This document shows, piece by piece, positions 9,300 to 17,339 of a DNA stretch of 64,000 bases. Both the position numbers and the translations under genes were made by a program. Each line of letters opens with the position of its first letter. Position 1 is the stretch's first letter. Under the pieces are notes generated by a model. The model saw only the letters and a list, made by a program, of their open reading frames with translations. It searched no databases and had not been told where the DNA came from. The stretch is from Streptomyces pactum (GTDB lineage: Bacteria; Actinomycetota; Actinomycetes; Streptomycetales; Streptomycetaceae). Where the stretch lies: positions 7,041,001 through 7,105,000 of the forward strand of contig NZ_CP019724.1 of assembly GCF_002005225.1 (NCBI RefSeq), given 5' to 3'.

Positions 9300-9325
9300 A
9301 ACGTCCGGGCGGCGGTAAAGATTCC
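9300..9325 (-). promoter_or_regulatory. SigR promoter of rbpA
   Basis: On the minus strand GGAAT (9325-9321) and GTT (9302-9300) are separated by exactly 18 bases, the SigR consensus GGAAT-N18-GTT. It lies 62 bases before the rbpA start. Confidence 0.9.
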
Positions 9326-9516
9326 CGTCCCGACTCCCGTTCCGGGCGTCTGCGTCGCCGTCGCAGTCGCAGCCTTGCAACCAGTGCAGTACCCGCCGAC
9401 GTCCGGTTTGTCACCTCTGCAAACAGATGCGACATAGCGTTTCGGCACCTTTGACGCGCAGTAACGGTACGCCTGGCAGGCCAAACGCGTACACTACAGC
9501 CCTTTCGCGCCGAGTG

Positions 9517-10863
9517 CTAAATCCTTTCGGGTACCGGGTTGCCCGCGTCGCCGATCGCCCGCCGCACCGGGACCCGCGCGAGCAGGGCGAAACCGATGAC
9601 GAAGAAGGCCACCAGCGAGATGATCGCGTCCCGGTAGCTCCCGGTGAGCTGGTAGGTGAGGCCGAACAGCAGCGGCCCGAGCCAGCTCATCCCGCGGTCG
9701 CTCAGCTCGTACGCCGAGAAGTACTCGGCCTCCTTGCCGGGCGGCACCAGGTGGGAGAAAAGCGAGCGGGACAGCGCCTGGCTGCCGCCCAGGACGAGAC
9801 CGATCCCGGCGGCCAGCACGAAGAACCACACCGGCTCGCCGGCCGGCAGGAAGTACCCGGCCGCGAGCGTCACGGTCCAGGCCACCAGCGACCCGAGGAT
9901 CGTGCGCTTCGCCCCGTACGTCCGGGCCAGCCGGCCCAGCGCCAGCGCGCCCGCCACCGCCAGGAGCTGGACCAGCAGGACGGCCACGATGAGCGTGGAC
10001 TGTCCGAGGTCCAGTTCCCTGGAGCCGTACACCGAGGCCTGGGAGATCACCGTCTGGATGCCGTCGTTGTAGACGAGGTACGCCAGCAGGAAGGCCAGCG
10101 TCAAAGGACGGCGCCGCATGTCGCGGACGGTCGCCGCGAGCTGCCGGAACCCGGGCAGGGCGGACTCCCGTGCGGGAGCGCGCCGGTCCCGCAGCCGCCG
10201 TAGCGGGATGAGCGCGAAGGCGCCCCACCACAGACCGGCCGACGCCAGGCAGACACGGACCGCGGCGCTCTCGCTCAGCCCGAAGGAGTCGTGGGCCGTG
10301 TAGAGGATCAGGTTCGCGATCAGCACCAGGGCCCCCGCCGCGTACCCGAAGGCCCAGCCGCGGGAGGAGACCGCGTCGCGTTCCTCGGGCGGGGCGATCT
10401 GCGGCAGGTAGGAGTTGTAGAGCATCATCGCCACCGACTGAGCGGCGTTGGCGACGACCAGGAGCAGACCGCCGAGCAGGTAGCGGTCGCCGTCGAGGAG
10501 GAACATGCAGGTCGTGGCCGCGGCCCCGGTGTACGCGGCGGCGGCCAGCAGCGGCTTCTTGCGGCCCGAGCGGTCGGCCGCGGCCCCCACCAGGGGCATC
10601 ACCAGCACCGCCACGATCACCGACAGCGACACCGAGTACGCGAAGAACGACCCGGCGCGCACGGGTATGCCGAGCGGGTGGACGTATCCCTCCGGGTCCG
10701 CCGCCGACTCGGCGACCGACGTCAGGTAGGGCCCCAGGAACACGGTGAGCACGCTCGTGGAGTAGACGGAGCACGCCCAGTCGTAGAAGTACCAGCCGCG
10801 CTGTTCGCGCCGCCTGCCGTCGGCGCCGTCGGCCGCTTCCGTCCGCAGGGTGTCGGTGCCCAC
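9517..10863 (-). CDS. MFS transporter, UMF1/Atg22-like
   Basis: A 448-residue multi-pass membrane protein with about 12 predicted segments. The start region RGWYFYDWACSVYSTSVLTVFLGPYL and the later NSYLPQIAPPEERDAVSSRGWAFGY are hallmarks of the UMF1/Atg22-like branch of the major facilitator superfamily, thought to export amino acids or small metabolites. The usual MFS loop GAAADRSGRKKPLL follows segment 2. The GTG at 10863 has GAGGG upstream. It follows the glycerophosphodiesterase gene on the same strand, 73 bases after its stop. The substrate is not predictable from sequence. Confidence 0.85.
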   Translation of the reverse strand: MGTDTLRTEAADGADGRRREQRGWYFYDWACSVYSTSVLTVFLGPYLTSVAESAADPEGYVHPLGIPVRAGSFFAYSVSLSVIVAVLVMPLVGAAADRSGRKKPLLAAAAYTGAAATTCMFLLDGDRYLLGGLLLVVANAAQSVAMMLYNSYLPQIAPPEERDAVSSRGWAFGYAAGALVLIANLILYTAHDSFGLSESAAVRVCLASAGLWWGAFALIPLRRLRDRRAPARESALPGFRQLAATVRDMRRRPLTLAFLLAYLVYNDGIQTVISQASVYGSRELDLGQSTLIVAVLLVQLLAVAGALALGRLARTYGAKRTILGSLVAWTVTLAAGYFLPAGEPVWFFVLAAGIGLVLGGSQALSRSLFSHLVPPGKEAEYFSAYELSDRGMSWLGPLLFGLTYQLTGSYRDAIISLVAFFVIGFALLARVPVRRAIGDAGNPVPERI

Positions 10864-10936
10864 CCGTGCCCTCGCTTCCCCGTGAAAGCGCGATCCCGGG
10901 GGCTCGGTCGCGGATCCCGGACGGTCCCGGACCGTC

Positions 10937-11713
10937 TCAGACCCAGACGCCGCGGTCCTCCATGACCCTGCGCAGTGTGTCGATGTGATCGGTCATGATG
11001 CCATCCACTCCCAGGTCCAGGAGCCGGTGCATGCGGTCGGGATCGTTCACCGTCCACACGTGCACCTGGAGCCCGCGCGCGTGGGCGGCGCGCAGGAAGC
11101 GGTGGTCGACCACCTGGATGCCCGACTGGACCTCGGGCACCTGCGCGGCCACCGCCGAGCGGCGCAGCGAGGCCGGGACGCCCCAGGAGCGCAGCCGCAG
11201 ATTGAGGACGCCCCGGGTGCCGTACGAGGTGGCCAGGCGCGGGCCGGCCAGGCGCTGGGCGCGCACGACGCGGGCCTCGGAGAACGAGCCGACGCAGACC
11301 CGGTCCCAGGCGTTCGTCCGGCCGATCAGCTCCAGCAGCGGCAGCAGCGCGGTCTCGGCCTTCACGTCGATGTTCCAGCGCACCTCGGGGAAGGTGTCCA
11401 GCAGCTCCTCGAAGAGCGGCACCGGCTCCTCGCCCGCCACGCGCGCGCGGCGCACCCTCTCCCACGAGAGGTCGGCGATCCGCCCGGCCCCGTCCGTCAT
11501 CCGGTCCAAGGTCGCGTCGTGGAAGGCGACGAGCTTCCCGTCCCGCGTGGCATGGACGTCCGTCTCGATGTAGCGGTAGCCCGCCTCTGCCGCCCGCCGG
11601 AACTGCCGCAGCGTGTTCTCCAGGCCGCCCGCGGCCCCGCCCCGGTGGGCGAAGGCGATCGGGCCGGGATGGTCCAGATAGGGATGGCGGGGGTGGCGTA
11701 TCGGGGTGCTCAC
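10937..11713 (-). CDS. Glycerophosphodiester phosphodiesterase
   Basis: A 258-residue GDPD-family enzyme that hydrolyses glycerophosphodiesters to glycerol-3-phosphate and an alcohol. Motifs seen are AHRGGAAGGLENT (catalytic His), ETDVHATRDGKLVAFHD (metal-binding Glu/Asp and second catalytic His), the late WNIDVKAE and VHVWTVND. No signal peptide is present, so it is cytoplasmic. The start is GTG at 11713, which overlaps the stop of the upstream membrane-protein gene as GTGA, so the two are probably translationally coupled. The frame runs open far upstream, but that part is antisense-like to neighbouring genes. Confidence 0.9.
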   Translation of the reverse strand: MSTPIRHPRHPYLDHPGPIAFAHRGGAAGGLENTLRQFRRAAEAGYRYIETDVHATRDGKLVAFHDATLDRMTDGAGRIADLSWERVRRARVAGEEPVPLFEELLDTFPEVRWNIDVKAETALLPLLELIGRTNAWDRVCVGSFSEARVVRAQRLAGPRLATSYGTRGVLNLRLRSWGVPASLRRSAVAAQVPEVQSGIQVVDHRFLRAAHARGLQVHVWTVNDPDRMHRLLDLGVDGIMTDHIDTLRRVMEDRGVWV

Positions 11714-12372
11714 CGACGCAGTATCGCGCGGCGGGGTTGAGCGGTGGCAACCACCGTGCTGCCGCCGGATGCCGACGGGACGGCGAACACGCGCAGGAAC
11801 ACCTGCGCGAGCGGGCCGATCGTCACGGCGTACAGCAAGGTGCCGACGCCGACCGTGCCGCCGAGGGTGAAGCCCGTGGCCACGACGGTGATCTCGACCG
11901 CCGTGCGCACCAGGCGCACCGAGAGCCCCGTGCGCCGGTTCAGCCCGGTCATCAGGCCGTCGCGCGGGCCCGGACCGAACCGTGCGGCGATGTACAGCCC
12001 GGTCGCCGCCCCGTTCAGGACGATCCCCGCCACCATCATGGCGATGCGCAGCGTCCAGCCGTGGGCGTCGGGCACGACGGCCAGCGTCGCGTCCATCGCG
12101 GCGCCGATCACCAGCACGTTGGAGACCGTGCCGAGGCCCGGGCGCTGGCGCAGCGGGATCCACAGCAGCAGGATCGCCGCGCCCAGCAGGGTCAGCACCA
12201 CGCCCATCGGCAGGCCGGTGCGCTCCGAGAGGCCCTGGTGGAGCACGTTCCACGGCTCCAGACCCAGTCCCGACCTGACCAGGAGCGCCGAACTCGCGCC
12301 GTACAGCACGAGACCGCCGAAGAGCTGTGTCAGTCGCCGCGTGAGATGCCGCTGCCCGGTCTGCCTGGACAA
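11710..12372 (-). CDS. YczE-like integral membrane protein
   Basis: A protein of about 220 residues with 5-6 hydrophobic segments, including LFGGLVLYGASSALLVRSGLG, GVVLTLLGAAILLLWIPL and AMMVAGIVLNGAATGLYIAA. The conserved GLEPWNVLHQGLSERTG and FGPGPRDGLMTGLNRRTG are typical of the YczE/YitT-like family. Its function is unsettled. TTG at 12372 has AGGGGG 6 bases upstream and is preferred; an in-frame ATG at 12414 with a weak site would add 14 residues. It is divergent from a MocR-type regulator, the same pairing as B. subtilis yczE-yczR, and is coupled to the downstream phosphodiesterase gene. Confidence 0.8.
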   Translation of the reverse strand: MSRQTGQRHLTRRLTQLFGGLVLYGASSALLVRSGLGLEPWNVLHQGLSERTGLPMGVVLTLLGAAILLLWIPLRQRPGLGTVSNVLVIGAAMDATLAVVPDAHGWTLRIAMMVAGIVLNGAATGLYIAARFGPGPRDGLMTGLNRRTGLSVRLVRTAVEITVVATGFTLGGTVGVGTLLYAVTIGPLAQVFLRVFAVPSASGGSTVVATAQPRRAILRR

Positions 12373-12473
12373 GTCGTGCCCCCTGTGTGGTGGTAGTGGC
12401 CTGCTGCATGACACCCTGTGGCTTGAGAAGGAGAGCCAACCATGGCCAATTCGGGGAAGGTGGACTGATTTCC

Positions 12474-13973
12474 ATGGCGCAGTGGACCTCTGCTGTGGGG
12501 GCGGGGCAGCTCGCTCGGCTGCTCGGCTCCCAGCAGGACCGTCCGGCCGGGCCCGGCACCCGTCGCCCGCCCGCCTACCGCGCGCTCGCCGACGGCATCC
12601 GGCTGCTGGTGCTCGAGGGACGCGTGCCGGTCGCCGCCCGGCTGCCCGCCGAACGCGAGCTGGCCCTGGCCCTGACCGTCAGCCGCACCACCGTCGCCGC
12701 CGCCTACGAGGCGCTGCGCGCCGAGGGCTTCCTGGAGTCCCGGCGCGGCGCGGGAAGCTGGACCGCGGTGCCGGCCGGGAACCCCCTGCCGGCGCGCGGT
12801 CTGGAGCCGCTGCCGCCCGAGGCCCTCGGCTCGGTGATCGACCTCGGCTGCGCGGCGCTCCCCGCGCCCGAGCCCTGGCTCACCCGGGCCGTGCAGGGCG
12901 CCCTGGAGGAGCTTCCCCCCTACGCGCACACCCACGGCGACTACCCGGCCGGGCTGCCCGCGCTGCGTGCCATGATCGCCGAGCGCTACACCGCGCGCGG
13001 GATCCCGACCATGCCCGAACAGATCATGGTGACCACCGGGGCGATGGGTGCGATCGACGCCATCTGCCACCTCTTCGGGGGGCGCGGCGAGCGCATCGCC
13101 GTCGAGTCGCCCTCGTACGCCAACATCCTGCAGTTGATGCGCGAGGCCGGGGCCCGGCTGGTCCCCGTCGCGATGGCCGAGGGGCTCACCGGCTGGGACG
13201 TGGACCGCTGGCGCCAGGTGCTGCGCGAGTCCGCTCCCCGCATCGCGTACGTCGTCGCCGACTTCCACAACCCCACCGGCGCGCTCGCCGACGAGGACCA
13301 GCGGCGACGGCTGGTGGACGCGGCCCGCTCGGCGGGGACGGTGCTCGTGGCCGACGAGACGATGAGCGAGCTGTGGCTGGACGACGGGGTCGAGATGCCG
13401 CGCCCCGTCTGCGCCTTCGACCCGGCCGGGTCCACGGTGGTCACCGTCGGCTCCGCCAGCAAGGCCTTCTGGGCCGGGATGCGCATCGGCTGGGTGCGGG
13501 CCGCGCCCGACGTGATCCGCAGCCTGGTCGCCGCGCGCGCGTACGCCGACCTGGGCACGCCGGTACTCGAGCAGCTCGCCGTGAACTGGCTGTTCAGTAC
13601 GGGGGGCTGGGAGCAGGCCGTCCAGGTGCGGCGCGAGCAGGCCCGGCGGAACAGGGACGAGCTGGTGGCCGCCGTACGCCGGGAACTGCCCGGCTGGGAG
13701 TTCGAGGTGCCGCGCGGCGGGCTCACCCTGTGGGTGCGGACCGGCGGCCTCTCGGGTTCGCGGCTCGCGGAGGCGGGGGAGCGCGTGGGGGTGCGGGTCC
13801 CGTCGGGGCCGCGCTTCGGGGTCGACGGGGCCTTCGAGGGCTACGTCCGGCTGCCCTTCACCGTCGGTGACGCGGTGGCCGAGGAGGCCGCGACGCGCCT
13901 GGCCGCGGCGGCCCGGCTGGTGGAGAACGGGGCCGCGGGGGGCGGCGAGGCACCGCGGACGTTCGTGGCGTAA
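12474..13973 (+). CDS. MocR-family (YczR-type) regulator with aminotransferase-like domain
   Basis: A 499-residue GntR/MocR fusion. The N-terminal winged helix covers about residues 20-95 (AYRALADGIRLLVLEGRVPV, then LPAERELALALTVSRTTVAAAYEAL). A fold-type I aminotransferase domain follows, with the PLP-binding lysine in SASKAFWAGMRIGW, the preceding DFHNPTGAL, and the Asp of VLVADETMSEL. Such proteins are usually regulators rather than enzymes. It is divergent from the YczE-like gene across about 100 bases, where TGGCC-like motifs recur (near 12402, 12423 and 12444) and may be operators; the MocR-YczE pair is a recognised subfamily. ATG at 12474 puts the protein start shortly before the winged helix. 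Confidence 0.88.
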   Translation: MAQWTSAVGAGQLARLLGSQQDRPAGPGTRRPPAYRALADGIRLLVLEGRVPVAARLPAERELALALTVSRTTVAAAYEALRAEGFLESRRGAGSWTAVPAGNPLPARGLEPLPPEALGSVIDLGCAALPAPEPWLTRAVQGALEELPPYAHTHGDYPAGLPALRAMIAERYTARGIPTMPEQIMVTTGAMGAIDAICHLFGGRGERIAVESPSYANILQLMREAGARLVPVAMAEGLTGWDVDRWRQVLRESAPRIAYVVADFHNPTGALADEDQRRRLVDAARSAGTVLVADETMSELWLDDGVEMPRPVCAFDPAGSTVVTVGSASKAFWAGMRIGWVRAAPDVIRSLVAARAYADLGTPVLEQLAVNWLFSTGGWEQAVQVRREQARRNRDELVAAVRRELPGWEFEVPRGGLTLWVRTGGLSGSRLAEAGERVGVRVPSGPRFGVDGAFEGYVRLPFTVGDAVAEEAATRLAAAARLVENGAAGGGEAPRTFVA

Positions 13974-14026
13974 CGGGGGGAGGGGGTGGGCGGATCGCCT
14001 CTGCGTCCCTTCCGGGAGGCGGCACC

Positions 14027-14114
14027 CTGACGACCGCCCAGGAGGTGGCGATCTGACGACCGCGCAGGAGGTGGCGATCTGACGACCGCGCAGGAGGTGG
14101 CGATCTGACGACCG
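14027..14114 (+). repeat. 26-base tandem repeat, three full copies
   Basis: Units at 14027-14052, 14053-14078 and 14079-14104 share CTGACGACCGCGCAGGAGGT followed by GGCGAT (the first copy differs by one base). A partial fourth copy ends near 14114. The period is not a multiple of three and it lies in the gap after the MocR gene. Confidence 0.9.
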
Positions 14115-14132
14115 GCGCTTCGGCGGGCGGCG

Positions 14133-14192
14133 CCGGGCACGGGGGCGGCCCGGGCGCCGGATCATGGCGGCCCGGGCCGTTCCCGTGCCCGG
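14133..14192. terminator. Long hairpin between convergent mocR and sffA
   Basis: Arms of 23 bases (14133-14155 and 14170-14192) match except for two positions that can pair as G-U in RNA; the loop is 14 bases. It sits between the MocR gene and the sffA stop, so it probably terminates from one or both sides. Confidence 0.75.
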
Positions 14193-14235
14193 TGGGCGCG
14201 GGACGCGCGCCGGACCGGGGTCGGACCGGCGTTCG

Positions 14236-16068
14236 TCAGGAGGTCTCGGCCGCCACCGCCTTGGCGGGAACCGTCTCCGGCGTGGCCGGCTCCACCGCGG
14301 TCACCTCCCGCGCCGCCGTTTCCACCGGGACCGGCGTCGCCTCCACGGCGACCCGCGTCGGCTCGGCCGAGGGAGGCGTCGGATCGGCCCCGACCGGCAT
14401 CGACTCGGCCGAGACCGGCGCCGCCCCGGCCGCGGCCGGTGTCGGTTCGGCGTCCGCCTGCGGCCGCTCCGGTTCTGGTTCGTCCTCGACGTCCTTCTTC
14501 TCGAAGACCTTCCTCCCGGCCTCCTCCTCCGCCACGGGCACCTGCTCTCCGTCCGCCGGTGTCGTGCGCGGCGGGAGCAGGTCGAGCACGGCCTTCCGGT
14601 GGGCGTCGCTCGTCGCGTCGTCGTAGGGGTCCGGCGTGGCCGGGACCTGGAGGCGGTGCACCGGTCCGGTGCCCAGGCGGGCGTATCCCCGGCCGGGCGG
14701 CACCTGCTCCACGGGCGTGGTGTGCGGGGGGACGCCGAGCACCGTCGCCAGCTCGTCCGCCGTGGCCGGGCCGAGGACGACCCGCGCGCGCGTGTGCTGC
14801 CGTACGGCGTCGCTGAGGCTGTCCAGGGCGTCCAGTTGGTCGGCGACGACCACCGTCACGTTCGCGGCGCGGCCGTGCCGCAGGGGGACCTGGAGCAGGG
14901 ACTGCGGGTCCTTGCGGCCGTCCGCGGCGGCCAGGTGCGCGAACGCGCTCGGCCGGTCCAGGAAGACCCACAGCGGCCGCTTGGTGTCGTCAGGCGCCGG
15001 CCGGCCCTCCTGACGGGCCCGGTTGACGGAGATCAGCCGGCGTTCCGTCTCGGCCGCGGCCCACTCCAGGCTGGTCAGCGCCCCGGTGAGGCCGCACTCG
15101 ACGGCCAGGACGCCGTCCCGGCCGACCAGGCAGGCGTACTCGCCGGTGCCGCCGCCGTCGACGATCAGCAGGTCGCCGTGGCGCAGTGCCTGGAGCGCGA
15201 CCGAGCGCAGCAGGGTGGACGTGCCGGTACCGGGCTGCCCCAGGACCAGCAGGTGGGGCTCGGTCGAGCGGATGCCGGTACGCCAGACGACCGGGGGCAC
15301 GTCGCGCCGCTCCGCGCCGTGGGTGAGCGGGAGGGTGCGCTGGACCCGGGTCGGGTCGGTGAAGCCGAGGACGGTCTCACCGGGCGCCGTCACGAAGCGC
15401 TGTGCGGCGATGTCGGTGGGGAGTGCCGGGAGTACGTCGACGGAGAGGTGGTTGGCCTCTTCGTCCCAGGTGAAGCGGTACTCCCGGCCCCGGCCGGACT
15501 TGGCGGTGAGCAGGTGCTCGATCCGGGCCCGGGCCTCGGCCTCCCCGTCGGTGAAGTACGCGGGGTAGCGGATCACCAGGTGGGCGAAGCGGCCGGTGCC
15601 GTCGAACTCGTACGCGGGGAACGCCTTCTCCCACGTGCCGCCGTGGACGTACAGGGGTTCCGGGTCCTCCGTGATCGAGAAGTACGGGACCAGCGCCTCG
15701 TAGAGCGACTGCAGACGCGTGGTCCGGGAGCCGTCGGGACCCTCCGGCTCCGCCGGGGTGCGGTCCCTGCCCTGCCAGGCTGCCGCCGCCATCAGGGCGA
15801 TGACGGCGAGCAGTGGGCCGTACGGCACGAGGGCCACGACCAGGACCACCGAGGCCACCAGGAACAGCAGCGCGCCGCGCCGGTCCTTGGGGGTCTCGGA
15901 CCATCTGCGCCGCGCGGCCGCGGCCAGGCGGCGCAGACCGCGGGCGATCGTGATCAGCGGCTGGAGGACGTCGGTGGCACTGTCGGCCGCCGTCCGGGCC
16001 AGCTCCCGGCTCCGGGCGAGCTGTGCGCCGCCGTTGCTCAGAATGCGGGGGAGGGGCCGCCGGGCCAC
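14236..16068 (-). CDS. sffA: SffA, FtsK/SpoIIIE-like sporulation protein
   Basis: A 610-residue protein. An N-terminal segment is followed by two close membrane spans (ALLFLVASVVLVVALVPYG, LLAVIALMAAAAW), a central domain, and an ATPase-like domain with LGQPGTGTSTLLRS near residue 283 and LLIVDGGGTG. The C-terminal ~130 residues are a Pro/Ala/Glu/Thr-rich tail. In S. coelicolor the smeA-sffA operon is sporulation-specific; SmeA localises SffA to sporulation septa and the pair affects spore chromosome segregation and septation. GTG at 16068 follows AGGAGG. The P-loop position normally held by Lys is Thr here (GTGTST rather than GxGKS), so canonical ATP hydrolysis is doubtful. smeA lies 51 bases upstream on the same strand. 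Confidence 0.85.
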   Translation of the reverse strand: MARRPLPRILSNGGAQLARSRELARTAADSATDVLQPLITIARGLRRLAAAARRRWSETPKDRRGALLFLVASVVLVVALVPYGPLLAVIALMAAAAWQGRDRTPAEPEGPDGSRTTRLQSLYEALVPYFSITEDPEPLYVHGGTWEKAFPAYEFDGTGRFAHLVIRYPAYFTDGEAEARARIEHLLTAKSGRGREYRFTWDEEANHLSVDVLPALPTDIAAQRFVTAPGETVLGFTDPTRVQRTLPLTHGAERRDVPPVVWRTGIRSTEPHLLVLGQPGTGTSTLLRSVALQALRHGDLLIVDGGGTGEYACLVGRDGVLAVECGLTGALTSLEWAAAETERRLISVNRARQEGRPAPDDTKRPLWVFLDRPSAFAHLAAADGRKDPQSLLQVPLRHGRAANVTVVVADQLDALDSLSDAVRQHTRARVVLGPATADELATVLGVPPHTTPVEQVPPGRGYARLGTGPVHRLQVPATPDPYDDATSDAHRKAVLDLLPPRTTPADGEQVPVAEEEAGRKVFEKKDVEDEPEPERPQADAEPTPAAAGAAPVSAESMPVGADPTPPSAEPTRVAVEATPVPVETAAREVTAVEPATPETVPAKAVAAETS

Positions 16069-16119
16069 TGCTGCCTCCTGGAGTGCGTACGTGCGGATGT
16101 CGGGCGGGGAGAGCGGGCT

Positions 16120-16314
16120 TCAGAACTTGATTCCGCTGAGGAGGCCCGCCAGGCTCTCGCCGCCCGCCTTGATGCTCGGGGCGATGGCCGTACTCGCCAG
16201 GTAGAAGCCGAACAGGACCGCGACCAGCGCGTGCGAGGCCTTGAGGCCGTCCTTGCGGAAGAAGATGAAGACGACGATGCCGAGCAGGACCACGCCTGAG
16301 ATCGAGAGGATCAT
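16120..16314 (-). CDS. smeA: SmeA, small sporulation membrane protein
   Basis: A 64-residue protein, almost all membrane: a first span ILSISGVVLLGIVVFIFF, a short basic loop RKDGLKAS, and a second span ALVAVLFGFYLASTAIAP. The start at 16314 has AGGAG 7 bases upstream. Size, topology and position directly before the sffA homologue match S. coelicolor SmeA, which recruits SffA to sporulation septa. Expression is expected only in sporulating aerial hyphae. The upstream 16315-16430 region is unusually A/T-rich for this genome (for example ATAAAAGG and GAATTTTCG), consistent with a regulated promoter, but I could not assign a sigma factor. Confidence 0.85.
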   Translation of the reverse strand: MILSISGVVLLGIVVFIFFRKDGLKASHALVAVLFGFYLASTAIAPSIKAGGESLAGLLSGIKF

Positions 16315-16613
16315 GTGAATTCTCCTGGTTCGCGGGGACAGTCACCATGAGTACTTCCAGGCTCACAGCATGTATCCATACGATAAAAGGTGCAAATGGG
16401 GGAATTTTCGTCGAATTACCCCACGCGGCGGAGTAGTCCTTGGGCCGGTTGAGCACGGCTGTTGCGCCCTGCCGGGTCGGTGCTGATCTTTACCTCGGGC
16501 ACCTCGGCTCATGTGCGGCGCGAGCCAGTACCCTGGCGATTCACTCGCACGGCCGCACCGCTCGCGGTCGTGCGCACAGTCCCCGGTATTCGTAGTGAGA
16601 GGTGGTCCGGCCG

Positions 16614-17006
16614 ATGAGTGAAGCCCCCGACCCGGAGGTCGTGGAGCTGGCGACCAAGATCTTCGATCTGGCCCGGCAGGGCCGGACCGAGGAACTGGTG
16701 GCGTATGTGGACGCCGGGGTCCCCGCCAATCTCACCAACGACCGCGGCGACTCCCTCGTCATGCTCGCCGCCTACCACGGCCACGCGGAAGCGGTGCGCG
16801 CGCTGCTGGCCCGTGGCGCCGAGGTCGACCGCGTCAACGACCGGGGTCAGACGCCGCTCGCCGGTGCCGCCTTCAAGGGTGAAACGGAAGTGACCAGGGC
16901 GCTTCTGGAGGCGGGCGCGGATCCGACCGCCGGTACGCCGTCGGCCGTCGACACGGCGCGGATGTTCGCCCGGACAGAGCTGCTGGAGCTGTTCGGCGCC
17001 CAGTGA
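16614..17006 (+). CDS. Ankyrin-repeat protein
   Basis: A 130-residue protein built of about three ankyrin repeats: LTNDRGDSLVMLAAYHGHAEAVRALLARGAEVD, then VNDRGQTPLAGAAFKGETEVTRALLEAGADP, with a degenerate first and last unit. Ankyrin repeats mediate protein-protein contacts, and there is no enzymatic domain. ATG at 16614 gives MSEAPDPEVVELATKIFDLARQG; the frame is open back to a GTG at 16602. It is divergent from smeA across 299 bases. Small single-domain ankyrin proteins occur next to catalase genes in some bacteria, but no such partner is seen here. Confidence 0.85.
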   Translation: MSEAPDPEVVELATKIFDLARQGRTEELVAYVDAGVPANLTNDRGDSLVMLAAYHGHAEAVRALLARGAEVDRVNDRGQTPLAGAAFKGETEVTRALLEAGADPTAGTPSAVDTARMFARTELLELFGAQ

Positions 17007-17015
17007 CCGGACGCC

Positions 17016-17035
17016 GACCCGGATGGTTCCGGGTC
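17016..17035 (+). terminator. Hairpin after ankyrin gene
   Basis: A perfect inverted repeat with 8-base arms GACCCGGA / TCCGGGTC and loop TGGT lies 9 bases after the stop codon. No T-tract follows. Confidence 0.5.
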
Positions 17036-17339
17036 TGCTCCACACGTTCTGACCAGGGAAAATACGAATAGCGGGGGAGGCGGTACCAGGCCGCCGAAAT
17101 TTCGGTCGCGGCAGATGTGACCGCCGGGTCATCATGACGACGTGGTTCACGGACGTGATGGCTGGGCAGGTGTTGCCGCACCGCGCGGGCCGTGACACGG
17201 CCCGCAAGGGCCACCGACGAGAGGCAGAGGAACATGGTCTTCAGCAAGCAAGAGACGGCGGGCGCTTCGACGTGTTGGCGCACGGCCAGGTAACGCGTGC
17301 TCCCCGGTTGCGTCGACGCTTGATGTGAGGCTGTTTCCC
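17036..17339 (+). other. Leader region of the HEAT-like gene
   Basis: A non-coding region upstream of the HEAT-like gene. It contains TGACC-GCCG-GGTCA (17118-17131), a possible operator. A GC hairpin at 17185-17205 (GCGGGCCGTG and its complement around one base) follows, then a 19-codon ORF with a good ribosome site. No clear -35/-10 pair was found. Confidence 0.5.
17234..17293 (+). CDS. Possible 19-residue leader peptide
   Basis: The reading frame ATG at 17234 to TAA at 17291-17293 encodes MVFSKQETAGASTCWRTAR. A purine-rich site GAGGCAGAGG ends 3 bases before it. It lies 46 bases before the HEAT-like gene and just after a GC hairpin. The Cys-Trp-Arg-rich end recalls regulatory uORFs, but I know no named family for it. 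Translation is unproven. Confidence 0.35.
   Translation: MVFSKQETAGASTCWRTAR

Noticed and set aside
9290..9484. Small Cys-containing minus-strand frame upstream of rbpA
   Set aside because: It covers the SigR promoter of rbpA and has no ribosome site; treated as non-coding leader.
12330..14165. Minus-strand frame spanning the MocR gene and the tandem repeat
   Set aside because: Composition biased to Arg/Pro/Gly/His; opposite a clear MocR protein.
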